A stretch of 64,000 bases of DNA from Candidatus Marinarcus aquaticus. GTDB taxonomy: Bacteria > Campylobacterota > Campylobacteria > Campylobacterales > Arcobacteraceae. The translations under genes were made by a program, and so were the position numbers. The stretch covers positions 62,001-126,000 of the forward strand of contig NZ_PDKN01000001.1 of the NCBI RefSeq assembly GCF_004116335.1, read 5' to 3'. Positions 26,162 to 34,358 of the stretch are shown one piece after another; within the stretch, counting starts at the first letter, position 1, and each line of letters begins with the position of its first letter. A model generated the notes under the pieces. That model saw nothing but the letters and a program-made list of their open reading frames with translations, searched no databases and was not told where the DNA came from.

Positions 26162-26778
26162 TAGAGCAAAAAAAGGGAGCCATTCTTATTTTATCTGGAC
26201 CAAGTGGATGTGGAAAATCAACACTTCTCAAAGAGGTTTATAAAGATATTGATGACTACTACTTCTCTATTTCTACCACCACACGAGAGATGCGTGTGGG
26301 AGAAGAACATGGAGTGGATTACTACTTTGTCTCTAAAGAGGAGTTTGAAAAAGATATCAGTGAAGGAAACTTTTTAGAGTATGCCAATGTACATGGAAAC
26401 TATTACGGAACCTCTTTAAAACCGATTATGAAAGCTTTGCATGAAGGCAAGCTGGTCATTTTTGATATTGACGTTCAAGGGCATAAAATTGTATGTAAAA
26501 AACTCAATGAAGTGATTACATCTGTCTTTATAACAACCCCTTCACTCAAAGTGTTAGAGACTCGATTAAAAAATAGACAAACTGACAGCATTGAAGTGAT
26601 TGAAAAACGAATCCTTAATGCAAAAGAGGAGATTAAATCGTTTTCGAAGTATGATTATTTGATCATCAATGATGATTTAAAAGAGGCATCAAAACAGCTC
26701 GTTTCTATTGCTCATGCAGCTCGAGTAAAAAGTAAAATCTCAGAAGAATCAATTATAGAAGATTGGTTGAGTAATTAG
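26158..26778 (+). CDS. gmk: Guanylate kinase
   Basis: 206 aa from a TTG start (TTGA overlap). P-loop LSGPSGCGKSTLL (~residues 12-24), STTTREMRVGEEHGVDYYFVS for GMP binding, and IFDIDVQGHK. It converts GMP to GDP using ATP. The length is standard. It ends the cotranscribed ABC ATPase - acidic protein - gmk unit; the next gene is convergent, 7 bp away. Confidence 0.95.
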   Translation: MIEQKKGAILILSGPSGCGKSTLLKEVYKDIDDYYFSISTTTREMRVGEEHGVDYYFVSKEEFEKDISEGNFLEYANVHGNYYGTSLKPIMKALHEGKLVIFDIDVQGHKIVCKKLNEVITSVFITTPSLKVLETRLKNRQTDSIEVIEKRILNAKEEIKSFSKYDYLIINDDLKEASKQLVSIAHAARVKSKISEESIIEDWLSN

Positions 26779-26785
26779 TTACGAG

Positions 26786-28399
26786 TTAAATCTCTTCGTA
26801 ACTAATTGGTTTATCAAAGTAGTATCCTTGGCAGTAGTCAATGCCAATTTCTTTGACTTTATTGTAAATCTCTTCGCTTGAAACAAACTCTGCAACGGTA
26901 TTAAATCCAAACTCTTTAGAGAATCGTGAAATGGTATTGACAATGATTTGTTGATTTTGCTTTTTATCGATATCACGTATGAGTGAACCATCGATTTTAA
27001 CAAAGTCAATGTTTAAGTTTGTCAGCATGTTAAAGTTGGAGTATCCTGCACCAAAGTCATCCACTCCAATCATACAGCCATATTTTTTTACATCTTTGAT
27101 AAAGTCAATAACGGCATTAAAATCATCAATTTGTTCACTCTCTAAAATTTCAAACTCCAACATAGAAGTGTGTTCTTGATTGTTTTCAAGCAGTTGCATC
27201 ACCTTTTGTCGGGTTTTAATACTGATAATATCATCAAAAGAGATATTCACAGCCACTCTTTTTTGTTTTGCTTTAATGAGCTCGAAGGCTTCAGTGAGCA
27301 TCACGATGATAATTTTGGGGTAGAGCTTTGCTTTTTTTGCAATATCCAAAAAGAGCATGGGAGAAACAGCACTGCCATCTTCATCTATGTATCGTAAAAG
27401 CGCTTCATATTTATAAACGGTTTGTGTTTGTGAGTTTACAATGGGTTGATAATAAGCACGGAATTTGCTCTCTTTAAGGGCATTTTTAATCTTTTTTACC
27501 CATTTGATGTTCTCTTCAATATCTTCTTGAATATTAAATGAATCGTCATAGACCATCACTTGTTCAAGTTTATTTTTTGCATACGTAATAACTCGTTGCG
27601 TAAATTTATAAGCATCCGCTCCCGTTGCAATACCAATGGTGACGTTAATATCAATTTCATGCTCTGCAATTTGAATGGAGTTGGCTTCAATATCATGAGC
27701 AAATTCAATGCACATATTTCTAAAATCATCCAATTGTATCGAGGTATCTTGAGTGACGACTCCAAATTTATCGGCTTCAATACGATAGATTTTATAAATG
27801 GTACTTGAAAACATACTTTTAAGTTGAAGAGCAAATTGCACCAAAAGTTCATCCCCATTGCTCTCTCCATAAAGGTCGTTGATATTTGAGAACTTGTCAA
27901 TGTTTACAAGTGCCATCAGGGTGTCGTTGTTATCGGTGATATCTTTTTTGAGTTTGTTACGGTTTGGTAAATTGGTCAGTTTGTCAATGTATAAATCTTT
28001 TAATTCATGGTAAAGCAGTGATTGTCCCATGATTTGAAGCAGTTTTTTCATATCAATGGGTTTTAAAATATATTTATCAACGCCAATATCAATTGCTTCT
28101 AAAAGATACTCTGTATTTGAAAATGCGGTGGTTACAATGATAGGAATATTGGGGTTAATCTCTTTGATTTTTTTAATCATCTCAAGCCCATTCATGTTTG
28201 GCATATTGACATCAGTGATGATTAAGTCAATTTGGTCTTGATATTTTTCAAAAAGCTCTAAGCCTTCTAATCCATCTTTTGCGACGTATTGCTTTTTTGT
28301 AAACCCCACAAGGATGTTTAACGTTATCTCTCTTAATGCTTCTTCATCTTCTGCATAAAGAATAGTAATATTTTTTAAGATTGAAATATTATTGACCAT
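26786..28399 (-). CDS. REC-GGDEF-EAL response regulator, probable c-di-GMP phosphodiesterase
   Basis: 537 aa. Receiver at ~8-125 with LIITDVNMPNMNG phosphoacceptor and KPID loop. The GGDEF domain (~135-290) is degenerate: GESNGDEL replaces GGDEF, so cyclase activity is unlikely. The EAL domain (~300-535) keeps EALLRY, NIS, EILESE, DDFGAGYS, KIDGSLI and AEFV, so phosphodiesterase activity is plausible. It has no membrane segment and no adjacent kinase. Single gene, convergent with gmk. Confidence 0.88.
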   Translation of the reverse strand: MVNNISILKNITILYAEDEEALREITLNILVGFTKKQYVAKDGLEGLELFEKYQDQIDLIITDVNMPNMNGLEMIKKIKEINPNIPIIVTTAFSNTEYLLEAIDIGVDKYILKPIDMKKLLQIMGQSLLYHELKDLYIDKLTNLPNRNKLKKDITDNNDTLMALVNIDKFSNINDLYGESNGDELLVQFALQLKSMFSSTIYKIYRIEADKFGVVTQDTSIQLDDFRNMCIEFAHDIEANSIQIAEHEIDINVTIGIATGADAYKFTQRVITYAKNKLEQVMVYDDSFNIQEDIEENIKWVKKIKNALKESKFRAYYQPIVNSQTQTVYKYEALLRYIDEDGSAVSPMLFLDIAKKAKLYPKIIIVMLTEAFELIKAKQKRVAVNISFDDIISIKTRQKVMQLLENNQEHTSMLEFEILESEQIDDFNAVIDFIKDVKKYGCMIGVDDFGAGYSNFNMLTNLNIDFVKIDGSLIRDIDKKQNQQIIVNTISRFSKEFGFNTVAEFVSSEEIYNKVKEIGIDYCQGYYFDKPISYEEI

Positions 28400-28456
28400 T
28401 CACTCTGACTCCCAAAATATAATACCAATTAAATCCGTACTTTATTCGGTATAGGG

Positions 28457-28462
28457 TATAAT
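28457..28462 (+). promoter_or_regulatory. TATAAT -10 box before the small ORF and ccoI
   Basis: A perfect TATAAT within GGTATAATACC, 25 bp ahead of the 48-aa ORF. The same 10-mer TATAATACCA also occurs 39 bp upstream at 28418, in the divergent promoter region. Confidence 0.5.
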
Positions 28463-28487
28463 ACCATAATTTGTTAAAAGAGAAATT

Positions 28488-28634
28488 ATGAGAGCGTTTT
28501 TCGTACTGAATATTGGTGCTACTTTCAACAAAAAGTATAATCAAGTGACAGATTCTTTAAAAGTACCACAAAAGAGTGATGCCATTGGAGAGATTTTGAC
28601 TCAGGCATACAAAAATAATCTGAATGTTAACTAA
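28488..28634 (+). CDS. 48-aa protein of unknown function ahead of ccoI
   Basis: ATG at 28488 gives MRAFFVLNIGATFNKKYN... ending KNNLNVN. It is soluble and slightly basic, with no cysteine. A TATAAT box lies 25 bp upstream and an AAAAGAGAAA ribosome-site-like stretch precedes the ATG. It ends 25 bp before ccoI, so it probably leads the cbb3-maturation transcript. No family is recognised and it is below usual annotation cut-offs. Confidence 0.5.
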   Translation: MRAFFVLNIGATFNKKYNQVTDSLKVPQKSDAIGEILTQAYKNNLNVN

Positions 28635-28659
28635 AAAATTGAATTAAAGGTGTGTTTGA

Positions 28660-31095
28660 GTGTCAGAAGTAAAGTGTAATCACTGTCATCTCAGTTTTGA
28701 TGCTTCAGTGATGATAGAAGAGGGAGATTTACGTTTTTGTTGTAAAGGGTGTCAAGGAGTTTATCACTTGTTGCAAGAGGATGGCTTGGACTCTTTTTAT
28801 GATAAACTAGGAAATAAAACCATTGCACCACCCATACAAGTGGACAGTGATGTCTCTAAATTTGACTTTGAGAGCTATCAAAAACGATTTGTACAAACGC
28901 TGCCTAATGGGCTTAAGAAGATTGACTTGATTATTGAAGGAATACATTGTGCAGCGTGTGTTTGGTTAAATGAAAAGATTTTATACGATACTGAAGGTAT
29001 TGTCGAAGCCAATATCAACTTTACCAATAATAAAGCCAAATTGACTTGGGACGATGATAAGATCAAACTTTCACAAATCATTGAACGTATTCGAAGTGTT
29101 GGGTACGATGCGTATGCTTATGATTCGGCGATTGCGGATGAGAAAGCAAGTCAAGCGAAACGTGATTATTTTATTCGAATGATGGTGGCTGTGTTTGCAA
29201 CGGTTAATATCATGATGCTCTCGGTTGCAAAATACACAGGATTTTTTACAGGCATTGATGATGAGATAAAAAACCTCATTCATATGGGAGAGTTTGTTTT
29301 AAGCACGCCCGTTCTGTTTTATTCGGGTTGGATATTTTTTAAAGGTGCCTATTTTGGTCTGAAGAACAAAATAGTGAACATGGATTTGCTTGTCAGTGCA
29401 GGCGCCACACTGTCGTATATTTACTCCATATATATTTTGTTGGGCGGAAAAGGGGAGACCTATTTTGACTCAGTAACCATGATCATTACGTTTGTACTTG
29501 TGGGGAAATATTTAGAAGTTTTAGGTAAAAAAAGTGCCGTTGATACACTGGATAAAATTAAAAGCCAACTCCCTTTAGAAACAGTGATTGTAAAAGAGGG
29601 TGCACGAAGCGTTGTTGCTTTGGATGAGATAGAAGTTGATGACATCATTGAATTAAAACCGGGTGAAAAAGCGTGTGTGGACGGAACTTTGTTAAGTTCG
29701 AATGCTACTTTTGATGAATCAAGCATGAGTGGTGAGTCTGAACTGGTGTATAAAAAAATGGGCGATAAAGTTTTCAGTGGTACGGTCAATTCAGATACCC
29801 TGATTCAGTACAGAGCTACTACTGACTTTGCAAATTCAACATTAAACTCTATTGTGACACTTTTAGAGGACTCACTTAGCTCAAAACCACAAATTGAGTA
29901 TACGGCTAATGAGATGTCTAAAAAGTTTTCATTGTCTATTTTAACACTTTCGGTGTTGACTTTTTTAGTGTGGTATTTCTTTGGTATTAAGTTTGGTTTT
30001 GTGGCAGAAAATGCCAATAATTTTGAACAAGCCTTTATTGTAGGAATCTCAGTGATTGTTATTGCGTGTCCATGTGCTTTAGCCTTGGCAACACCCATTG
30101 CCAGTTTGGTCGGGATTTCGCAACTGGCCAGCAGAGGTTTATTGTTTAAAGAAGCGAAATTTATTGAAACCATTGCCAAAGCCAATAAAGTGGTTTTGGA
30201 TAAAACGGGTACTTTAACCAATGGAAAACTGAGCATTAAAAAAACACGTATTTTAGATGATAATATCTATAAATTAAATTTGTTATATTCACTGCTTTGT
30301 GCTTCCAATCACCCTATCAGTCAATCAGTGAAAAGTTATATCAAACAACATTATCCCAATGTCGAACATAAAGAGTTGTCTGAAGTGCACTCGGTGCATG
30401 CCAAAGGAATGAAAGCAATCTATAAAAATGTTCAGAATAAGGAGTTTGAACTCTTAGGTGGGAACGTCGAACTTATGCGTGAAAATAATATTCACTATAA
30501 ATTTGATTCACATAACAGTGTCTATTTATTTGCGATTAATAAGCGTATCATTGCTACATTTGAACTCAAAGATGAACTGAAAAGAGATGCCAAAGAGTTT
30601 GTATCTTTTATTCAACAAAGCGGTCGAGAAGTGGTGATGCTTACAGGTGATAATGAGCAAGTTGCTTCAAAAGTGGCACAAAAACTTAACATTAAAAGTT
30701 ATAAAAGTGGCATTGACCCTATAGGAAAAGCCAATTATATTAAAGAGCTCAAAGCAAAAGGTGATATTGTGGTCATGGCAGGAGATGGTGTGAATGATGC
30801 TGTGGCACTGAGCAGTTGTGATGTAGCGATTGCTATGGGTAATGGTGCGGATATCTCTATTGGAGTATCAGATATTGTACTTTTAAATAACAACTTGCAT
30901 GCTTTAAAAGAGGCCTTTGAAATCTCTGAACGTACGTTTAAATTTATCAAACAGAATTTGGGTATCTCTTTGGTGTATAATATCATCACCATACCATTAG
31001 CCATGTTTGGATTTGTCATACCGTTGGTTGCAGCACTCTCTATGAGTTTGAGTTCACTGTTGGTTGTGGGGAATTCAATGAGAATTAAAAAATAG
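28660..31095 (+). CDS. ccoI: Copper-translocating P-type ATPase for cbb3 oxidase maturation
   Basis: 811 aa from a GTG start. The N-terminal cysteine cluster CNHCHLSFD...CCKGCQGVYHLL is characteristic of CcoI and is followed by an HMA domain with GIHCAACVWLN. The P1B core has membrane CPCALALATP, phosphorylation site DKTGTLTNG, SNHPIS and GDGVNDA hinge. It moves Cu+ out of the cytoplasm to supply the binuclear centre of cbb3-type cytochrome oxidase. ccoS follows 8 bp later, which confirms the assignment. The cco structural genes are not in the window. Confidence 0.92.
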   Translation: MSEVKCNHCHLSFDASVMIEEGDLRFCCKGCQGVYHLLQEDGLDSFYDKLGNKTIAPPIQVDSDVSKFDFESYQKRFVQTLPNGLKKIDLIIEGIHCAACVWLNEKILYDTEGIVEANINFTNNKAKLTWDDDKIKLSQIIERIRSVGYDAYAYDSAIADEKASQAKRDYFIRMMVAVFATVNIMMLSVAKYTGFFTGIDDEIKNLIHMGEFVLSTPVLFYSGWIFFKGAYFGLKNKIVNMDLLVSAGATLSYIYSIYILLGGKGETYFDSVTMIITFVLVGKYLEVLGKKSAVDTLDKIKSQLPLETVIVKEGARSVVALDEIEVDDIIELKPGEKACVDGTLLSSNATFDESSMSGESELVYKKMGDKVFSGTVNSDTLIQYRATTDFANSTLNSIVTLLEDSLSSKPQIEYTANEMSKKFSLSILTLSVLTFLVWYFFGIKFGFVAENANNFEQAFIVGISVIVIACPCALALATPIASLVGISQLASRGLLFKEAKFIETIAKANKVVLDKTGTLTNGKLSIKKTRILDDNIYKLNLLYSLLCASNHPISQSVKSYIKQHYPNVEHKELSEVHSVHAKGMKAIYKNVQNKEFELLGGNVELMRENNIHYKFDSHNSVYLFAINKRIIATFELKDELKRDAKEFVSFIQQSGREVVMLTGDNEQVASKVAQKLNIKSYKSGIDPIGKANYIKELKAKGDIVVMAGDGVNDAVALSSCDVAIAMGNGADISIGVSDIVLLNNNLHALKEAFEISERTFKFIKQNLGISLVYNIITIPLAMFGFVIPLVAALSMSLSSLLVVGNSMRIKK

Positions 31096-31103
31096 GATAG
31101 AAA

Positions 31104-31328
31104 ATGAATGATGTATTAACAATGATGTTGGTTGTGGGACTGTTGATCAGTTTCTCTGTTTTGGCTGTGTTTGTGTGGGGAGCAAAAAGTGGACAGTTTG
31201 ATGACAGTCGAAAAATGATGGATGGATTACTGTTTGATTCTGAAGAGGATTTAAACGATGCAATCAGTCGTGAAAAAAAAAGAGAAGCTTCAATAAAAGA
31301 TAAAGAGAGTGAAACTAAGAGCGAGTAA
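31104..31328 (+). CDS. ccoS: cbb3-type oxidase assembly protein CcoS
   Basis: 74 aa. One N-terminal membrane helix (~5-27) followed by the conserved WGAKSGQFDDSRKMMDGLLFDSEED segment and a charged tail. Size, motif and position directly after ccoI identify CcoS, needed for cofactor insertion into cbb3 oxidase. Confidence 0.92.
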   Translation: MNDVLTMMLVVGLLISFSVLAVFVWGAKSGQFDDSRKMMDGLLFDSEEDLNDAISREKKREASIKDKESETKSE

Positions 31329-31340
31329 AACTCACTCTTA
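31316..31340. terminator. Possible shared terminator between ccoS and cytochrome c genes
   Basis: TAAGAGCGAGT (31316-31326) and ACTCACTCTTA (31330-31340) pair with one mismatch around AAA, overlapping the ccoS stop and ending 4 bp before the convergent cytochrome gene. U runs are poor on both strands, so strength is uncertain. Confidence 0.4.
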
Positions 31341-31344
31341 TAAA

Positions 31345-31623
31345 TTAAAACTTAGAGATTTGTTGAGCTAAGTCTTTGATGTCAGCATCTGAAAGTCTTG
31401 CAACTTGACCTTTCATAACACCTTTCATAGGTCCACCGTATGAACCATCTTTGTAACCGTGTAATGCTGCTTCAATTTTATCTGCAGACCATCCTTTGAT
31501 AATTTGCGATTTACCTAATGCCGCTTTCTCAGCTGTTGCTCCATGACATGTTGCGCATGGTGCGAAACTTGCAGCCATTAAAGCAGCTGCACCAACTAAT
31601 GTTCCTAAAACAATTTTTTTCAT
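31345..31623 (-). CDS. Class I cytochrome c (c553-like), copy A
   Basis: 92 aa. Sec signal peptide of ~18 residues (MKKIVLGTLVGAAALMAASFA), heme motif CATCH right after it, and a likely axial Met in YGGPMKGVMKGQ. It is a small periplasmic electron carrier, probably between the bc1 complex and cbb3 oxidase or other periplasmic acceptors. It is closely similar to the gene 194 bp upstream, clearly a tandem duplicate. Ribosome site AAGGAG. The two copies have separate upstream regions. Confidence 0.92.
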   Translation of the reverse strand: MKKIVLGTLVGAAALMAASFAPCATCHGATAEKAALGKSQIIKGWSADKIEAALHGYKDGSYGGPMKGVMKGQVARLSDADIKDLAQQISKF

Positions 31624-31746
31624 GTGAGGTCTCCTTATTTTTGACGTGAAAATTTTATCAACTTTTTCTTGTTTTTAACTTATGATTTTTATTTATACAA
31701 ATAAGGGTTATTTCGCTTAAGATTTGCCAGATTTTGAGGTAAAAAA

Positions 31747-31772
31747 AAGGAAAGGAGTGAATTCCTTTCCTT
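31747..31772 (-). terminator. Terminator after cytochrome c copy B
   Basis: Perfect 10-bp arms AAGGAAAGGA (31747-31756) and TCCTTTCCTT (31763-31772) around GTGAAT. On the minus strand the 3' arm runs into further U (plus-strand A run 31741-31748). It isolates the two cytochrome genes into separate transcripts. Confidence 0.8.
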
Positions 31773-31817
31773 AACACATTACTTTAGTTCGCGGTTAAAG
31801 TAGTGGTGTTGTCTAAA

Positions 31818-32096
31818 TTAGAATTTAGAAATTTGATCAGCTAAAGCTTTGATGTCAGCATCAGAAAGTTTAGCAACTTGACCTTTCATAACACCTTTCA
31901 TAGGTCCACCGTATGAACCATCTTTGTAGCCGTGTAATGCCGCTTCAAGTTTATCTGCAGACCAACCTTTAATGATTTGAGATTTACCTAATGCAGCTTT
32001 CTCACCGTTAGCTCCATGACATGCTGCACATGGTGCATAGTTTGCTGCCATTAAAGATGCAGCCGCTAAAAGCGTTCCAAAAATGATTTTCTTCAT
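31818..32096 (-). CDS. Class I cytochrome c (c553-like), copy B
   Basis: 92 aa, the same length as copy A and nearly collinear: signal peptide, heme motif CAACH, KAALGKSQIIKGWSADK, YGGPMKGVMKGQ. Differences cluster in the signal peptide and around the heme site (PCAACHGANGEK here, PCATCHGATAEK in copy A). It has its own leader of ~180 bp and a strong terminator. Function as for copy A. Confidence 0.92.
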   Translation of the reverse strand: MKKIIFGTLLAAASLMAANYAPCAACHGANGEKAALGKSQIIKGWSADKLEAALHGYKDGSYGGPMKGVMKGQVAKLSDADIKALADQISKF

Positions 32097-32245
32097 TTAA
32101 TCTCCTCCAATATTTTTGAACTAATAATGTTATCTAATTAAAGTTTAATATAGCTTATAGAAAAGGCAAAAATTTAAAAAAATTCTACTGTTTTGTGACA
32201 AAAAAAGAAAAATAGTGGAATTGGCTTTTAAGCAAGTAGACTATA

Positions 32246-32262
32246 AAATAGTTTAACTATTT
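32246..32262. promoter_or_regulatory. 17-bp palindrome at the head of the hemH / AmmeMemoRadiSam operon
   Basis: AAATAGTT-T-AACTATTT, perfect 8-bp arms. It overlaps a TATAAA -10-like box at 32243-32248 and ends 13 bp before the first start codon. A repressor bound here would block the promoter. Alternatively the RNA forms a weak hairpin. Confidence 0.4.
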
Positions 32263-32275
32263 ATGAGGATTTTAG

Positions 32276-32875
32276 GTGAACAGTGTTTTAAGTATCGAGT
32301 CATTGACCTTTGGTTACACAAAAGAACAACTCATTTATGATGATTTTAATCTTTCACTTAATAAAGGGGAAGTCAAAGCCATAGTAGGACCAAGTGGGTG
32401 TGGTAAAACAACGCTGTTTGAACTGATTACCAATAATTTATTACCACAAAGCGGAAGTATTTCTGTATCAAAGGTGAGTTCAATTTATCAAGATCCGTAC
32501 AGTTCGTTTCATCCAACATATACTATTTATGAACAAATCAATGATGTGGTTGATGATATGAGTGAATTAAGCAGTCTGTTAAAAGAGTTGCATTTAGAAG
32601 AGTCGTTGATTGATAAAAAACCTCATGAACTCAGTGGGGGACAACTTCAACGATGTTCTATTTTAAGGGCATTGTTGATGAAACCTGATGTGCTGCTTGT
32701 AGATGAGCCCACATCGGCTTTGGATAACGTGATAGCCTTAGAAGTGATGCAGCTGTTGATGAAGTTTTTGCATAAATGTGGTATTCTTTTAATAACACAC
32801 GATATGTTTTTAGCCCAATGGTGCAGTGATACAATTATTGATTTGAATGAACATAGGAATAACAATGCAGAGTAA
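32276..32875 (+). CDS. Orphan ABC transporter ATPase (oligopeptide/nickel type)
   Basis: 199 aa from a GTG start. Walker A GPSGCGKTTLFE (~38-49), Q-loop SSIYQDPYSSFHPTYTI typical of DppF/NikE ATPases, signature LSGGQLQRCSILRALL and Walker B LLVDEPTSALD. It is shorter than DppF because the C-terminal extension is missing. No permease or binding protein lies nearby. It is the first gene of the long operon and its end overlaps hemH by 11 bp. Confidence 0.8.
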   Translation: MNSVLSIESLTFGYTKEQLIYDDFNLSLNKGEVKAIVGPSGCGKTTLFELITNNLLPQSGSISVSKVSSIYQDPYSSFHPTYTIYEQINDVVDDMSELSSLLKELHLEESLIDKKPHELSGGQLQRCSILRALLMKPDVLLVDEPTSALDNVIALEVMQLLMKFLHKCGILLITHDMFLAQWCSDTIIDLNEHRNNNAE

Positions 32876-33794
32876 ATATAAGAAGGCTTTGGTTTTATTG
32901 AATATGGGAGGCCCTCGAAACAAAGAGGAGCTTGAACTTTTTTTACGTAATATGTTTAACGATAAAAATATTTTGACCATGAAGAGCGATTTGTTGCGTT
33001 CAATGATTGCTTCATTGATAGTCTACTCAAGAAAAAACAGTGCTTGGGAGAATTATGAAGCCATTGGTGGAGAATCTCCAATCAATGGCTTAACACAACA
33101 ACTCATTGATAAATTGCAATCCCAACTTCCTGAAACTTATGTCACCCAAGCGATGCGTTATACGCCCCCTTTTGCAGCTAAATGTGTAGAACAAATTAAA
33201 CAACAAGGTATTGAAGAGGTCACACTTTTACCTCTGTATCCACAATACTCAACAACCACCACAAAATCAAGTGTGGAAGATTTTGTTGAGCGTGCGAATA
33301 ATCAATTTAAACTTAAGGTCATTGAACCTTTTTATGAAAACCAAACTTATAATCAAGCCATTATAGAAAGTATCAAAAAACAAATCAACAGTTCAAATGA
33401 TTATAATTTGATTTTTTCAGCACATGGTTTGCCACAAAAAATAGTGGACAAAGGGGACCCTTATGAGAAAGAAGTTAAAGCTCATGTGGCTCTTTTATCT
33501 CAACTTTTACAACAAGAGGGATACTCTTTTGAATCCATTAATTTAGCATACCAATCCAAAGTGGGACCACTTAAGTGGTTGGAACCATCATTAGAGAGTA
33601 TGCTTGAGAAGTTTAAAGACAAAAAAGTATTGATTTATCCCATTGCCTTTATTATTGATAACTCTGAAACTGACTTTGAATTGGCCATTGAGTATAAAGA
33701 AGTAGCTGAAGATTTGGGTATTAAAGAGTACAAAGTCTGCCCTTGCGTGAATGACAGCGACCTATTTATTGAGGCAATCAAAGAGCTAATATGA
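32865..33794 (+). CDS. hemH: Ferrochelatase
   Basis: 309 aa from the ATG at 32865, preceded by AGGA; an in-frame start 18 nt earlier is less well placed. LVLLNMGGP at the N-terminus, YTPPFA, LLPLYPQYSTTTT and the catalytic FSAHGLP His are family signatures, as is the late PIAFIIDNSETDFEL. It inserts Fe2+ into protoporphyrin IX to make heme. It overlaps the ATPase gene upstream and the AMMECR1 gene downstream (ATGA). Confidence 0.93.
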   Translation: MQSKYKKALVLLNMGGPRNKEELELFLRNMFNDKNILTMKSDLLRSMIASLIVYSRKNSAWENYEAIGGESPINGLTQQLIDKLQSQLPETYVTQAMRYTPPFAAKCVEQIKQQGIEEVTLLPLYPQYSTTTTKSSVEDFVERANNQFKLKVIEPFYENQTYNQAIIESIKKQINSSNDYNLIFSAHGLPQKIVDKGDPYEKEVKAHVALLSQLLQQEGYSFESINLAYQSKVGPLKWLEPSLESMLEKFKDKKVLIYPIAFIIDNSETDFELAIEYKEVAEDLGIKEYKVCPCVNDSDLFIEAIKELI

Positions 33795-34348
33795 GTAACG
33801 AAACATTTGAGCAGGTTTTATTACACATAGCACGAAAAAGCATTAAAAGCTGTTTGGATGAAAAGAGCGAAGTTGATGAAGCACAATACTTCAAAGAGTA
33901 TCCTCAACTTCAAGAGAAAAAAGCAACCTTTGTAACACTGTATCTCAATGGAAATTTACGAGGTTGCATTGGCTCTTTGGTTGCAAGCAGAACACTGTTT
34001 GAAGATATTGTGTCTAATGCTAAAGCGGCTGCTTTTGGTGACCCAAGATTTGAAAAGCTCACTGTACAAGAGTTTGAACACATTGATATAGAGCTTTCTA
34101 TTTTGAGTGAACCTCAAGCTTTAGCCTATGATAGTGTGGAAGAGTTAAAGTCAAAAGTTAAGATAGGACAACATGGAGTTGTTTTAAAATATAAAAATCA
34201 TCAAGCGACATTCTTGCCACAAGTATGGGAACAGTTGAATAGTTTTGAACTCTTTTTTGAACACTTGTGTTTAAAAGCAGGATTAGGAAAAAACTGTCTG
34301 ATATTCAAACCAGAGATTTACCTTTATACGGTTACAAAGTTGAAATAA
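33791..34348 (+). CDS. AMMECR1-domain protein (AmmeMemoRadiSam system A)
   Basis: 185 aa. The invariant LRGCIGSL motif (~residues 56-63) and the FGDPRFEKLT segment define the AMMECR1 family. It is one of three proteins (AMMECR1, MEMO, radical SAM) that recur together in bacteria and archaea. The biochemical role is not established to my knowledge. ATGA overlap with hemH. The other two members follow after an inserted HD-GYP gene. Confidence 0.88.
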   Translation: MSNETFEQVLLHIARKSIKSCLDEKSEVDEAQYFKEYPQLQEKKATFVTLYLNGNLRGCIGSLVASRTLFEDIVSNAKAAAFGDPRFEKLTVQEFEHIDIELSILSEPQALAYDSVEELKSKVKIGQHGVVLKYKNHQATFLPQVWEQLNSFELFFEHLCLKAGLGKNCLIFKPEIYLYTVTKLK

Positions 34349-34358
34349 GGTTTTATGT

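Noticed and set aside
28418-28466. Direct repeat of TATAATACCA (28418 and 28457)
   Set aside because: Both copies are simple -10-like sequences in an AT-rich divergent promoter region; too short to call a regulatory repeat.
29460-30236. Two minus-strand open frames (109 and 143 codons) inside ccoI
   Set aside because: The P-type ATPase frame is complete with all motifs; the reverse frames are low-complexity shadows.
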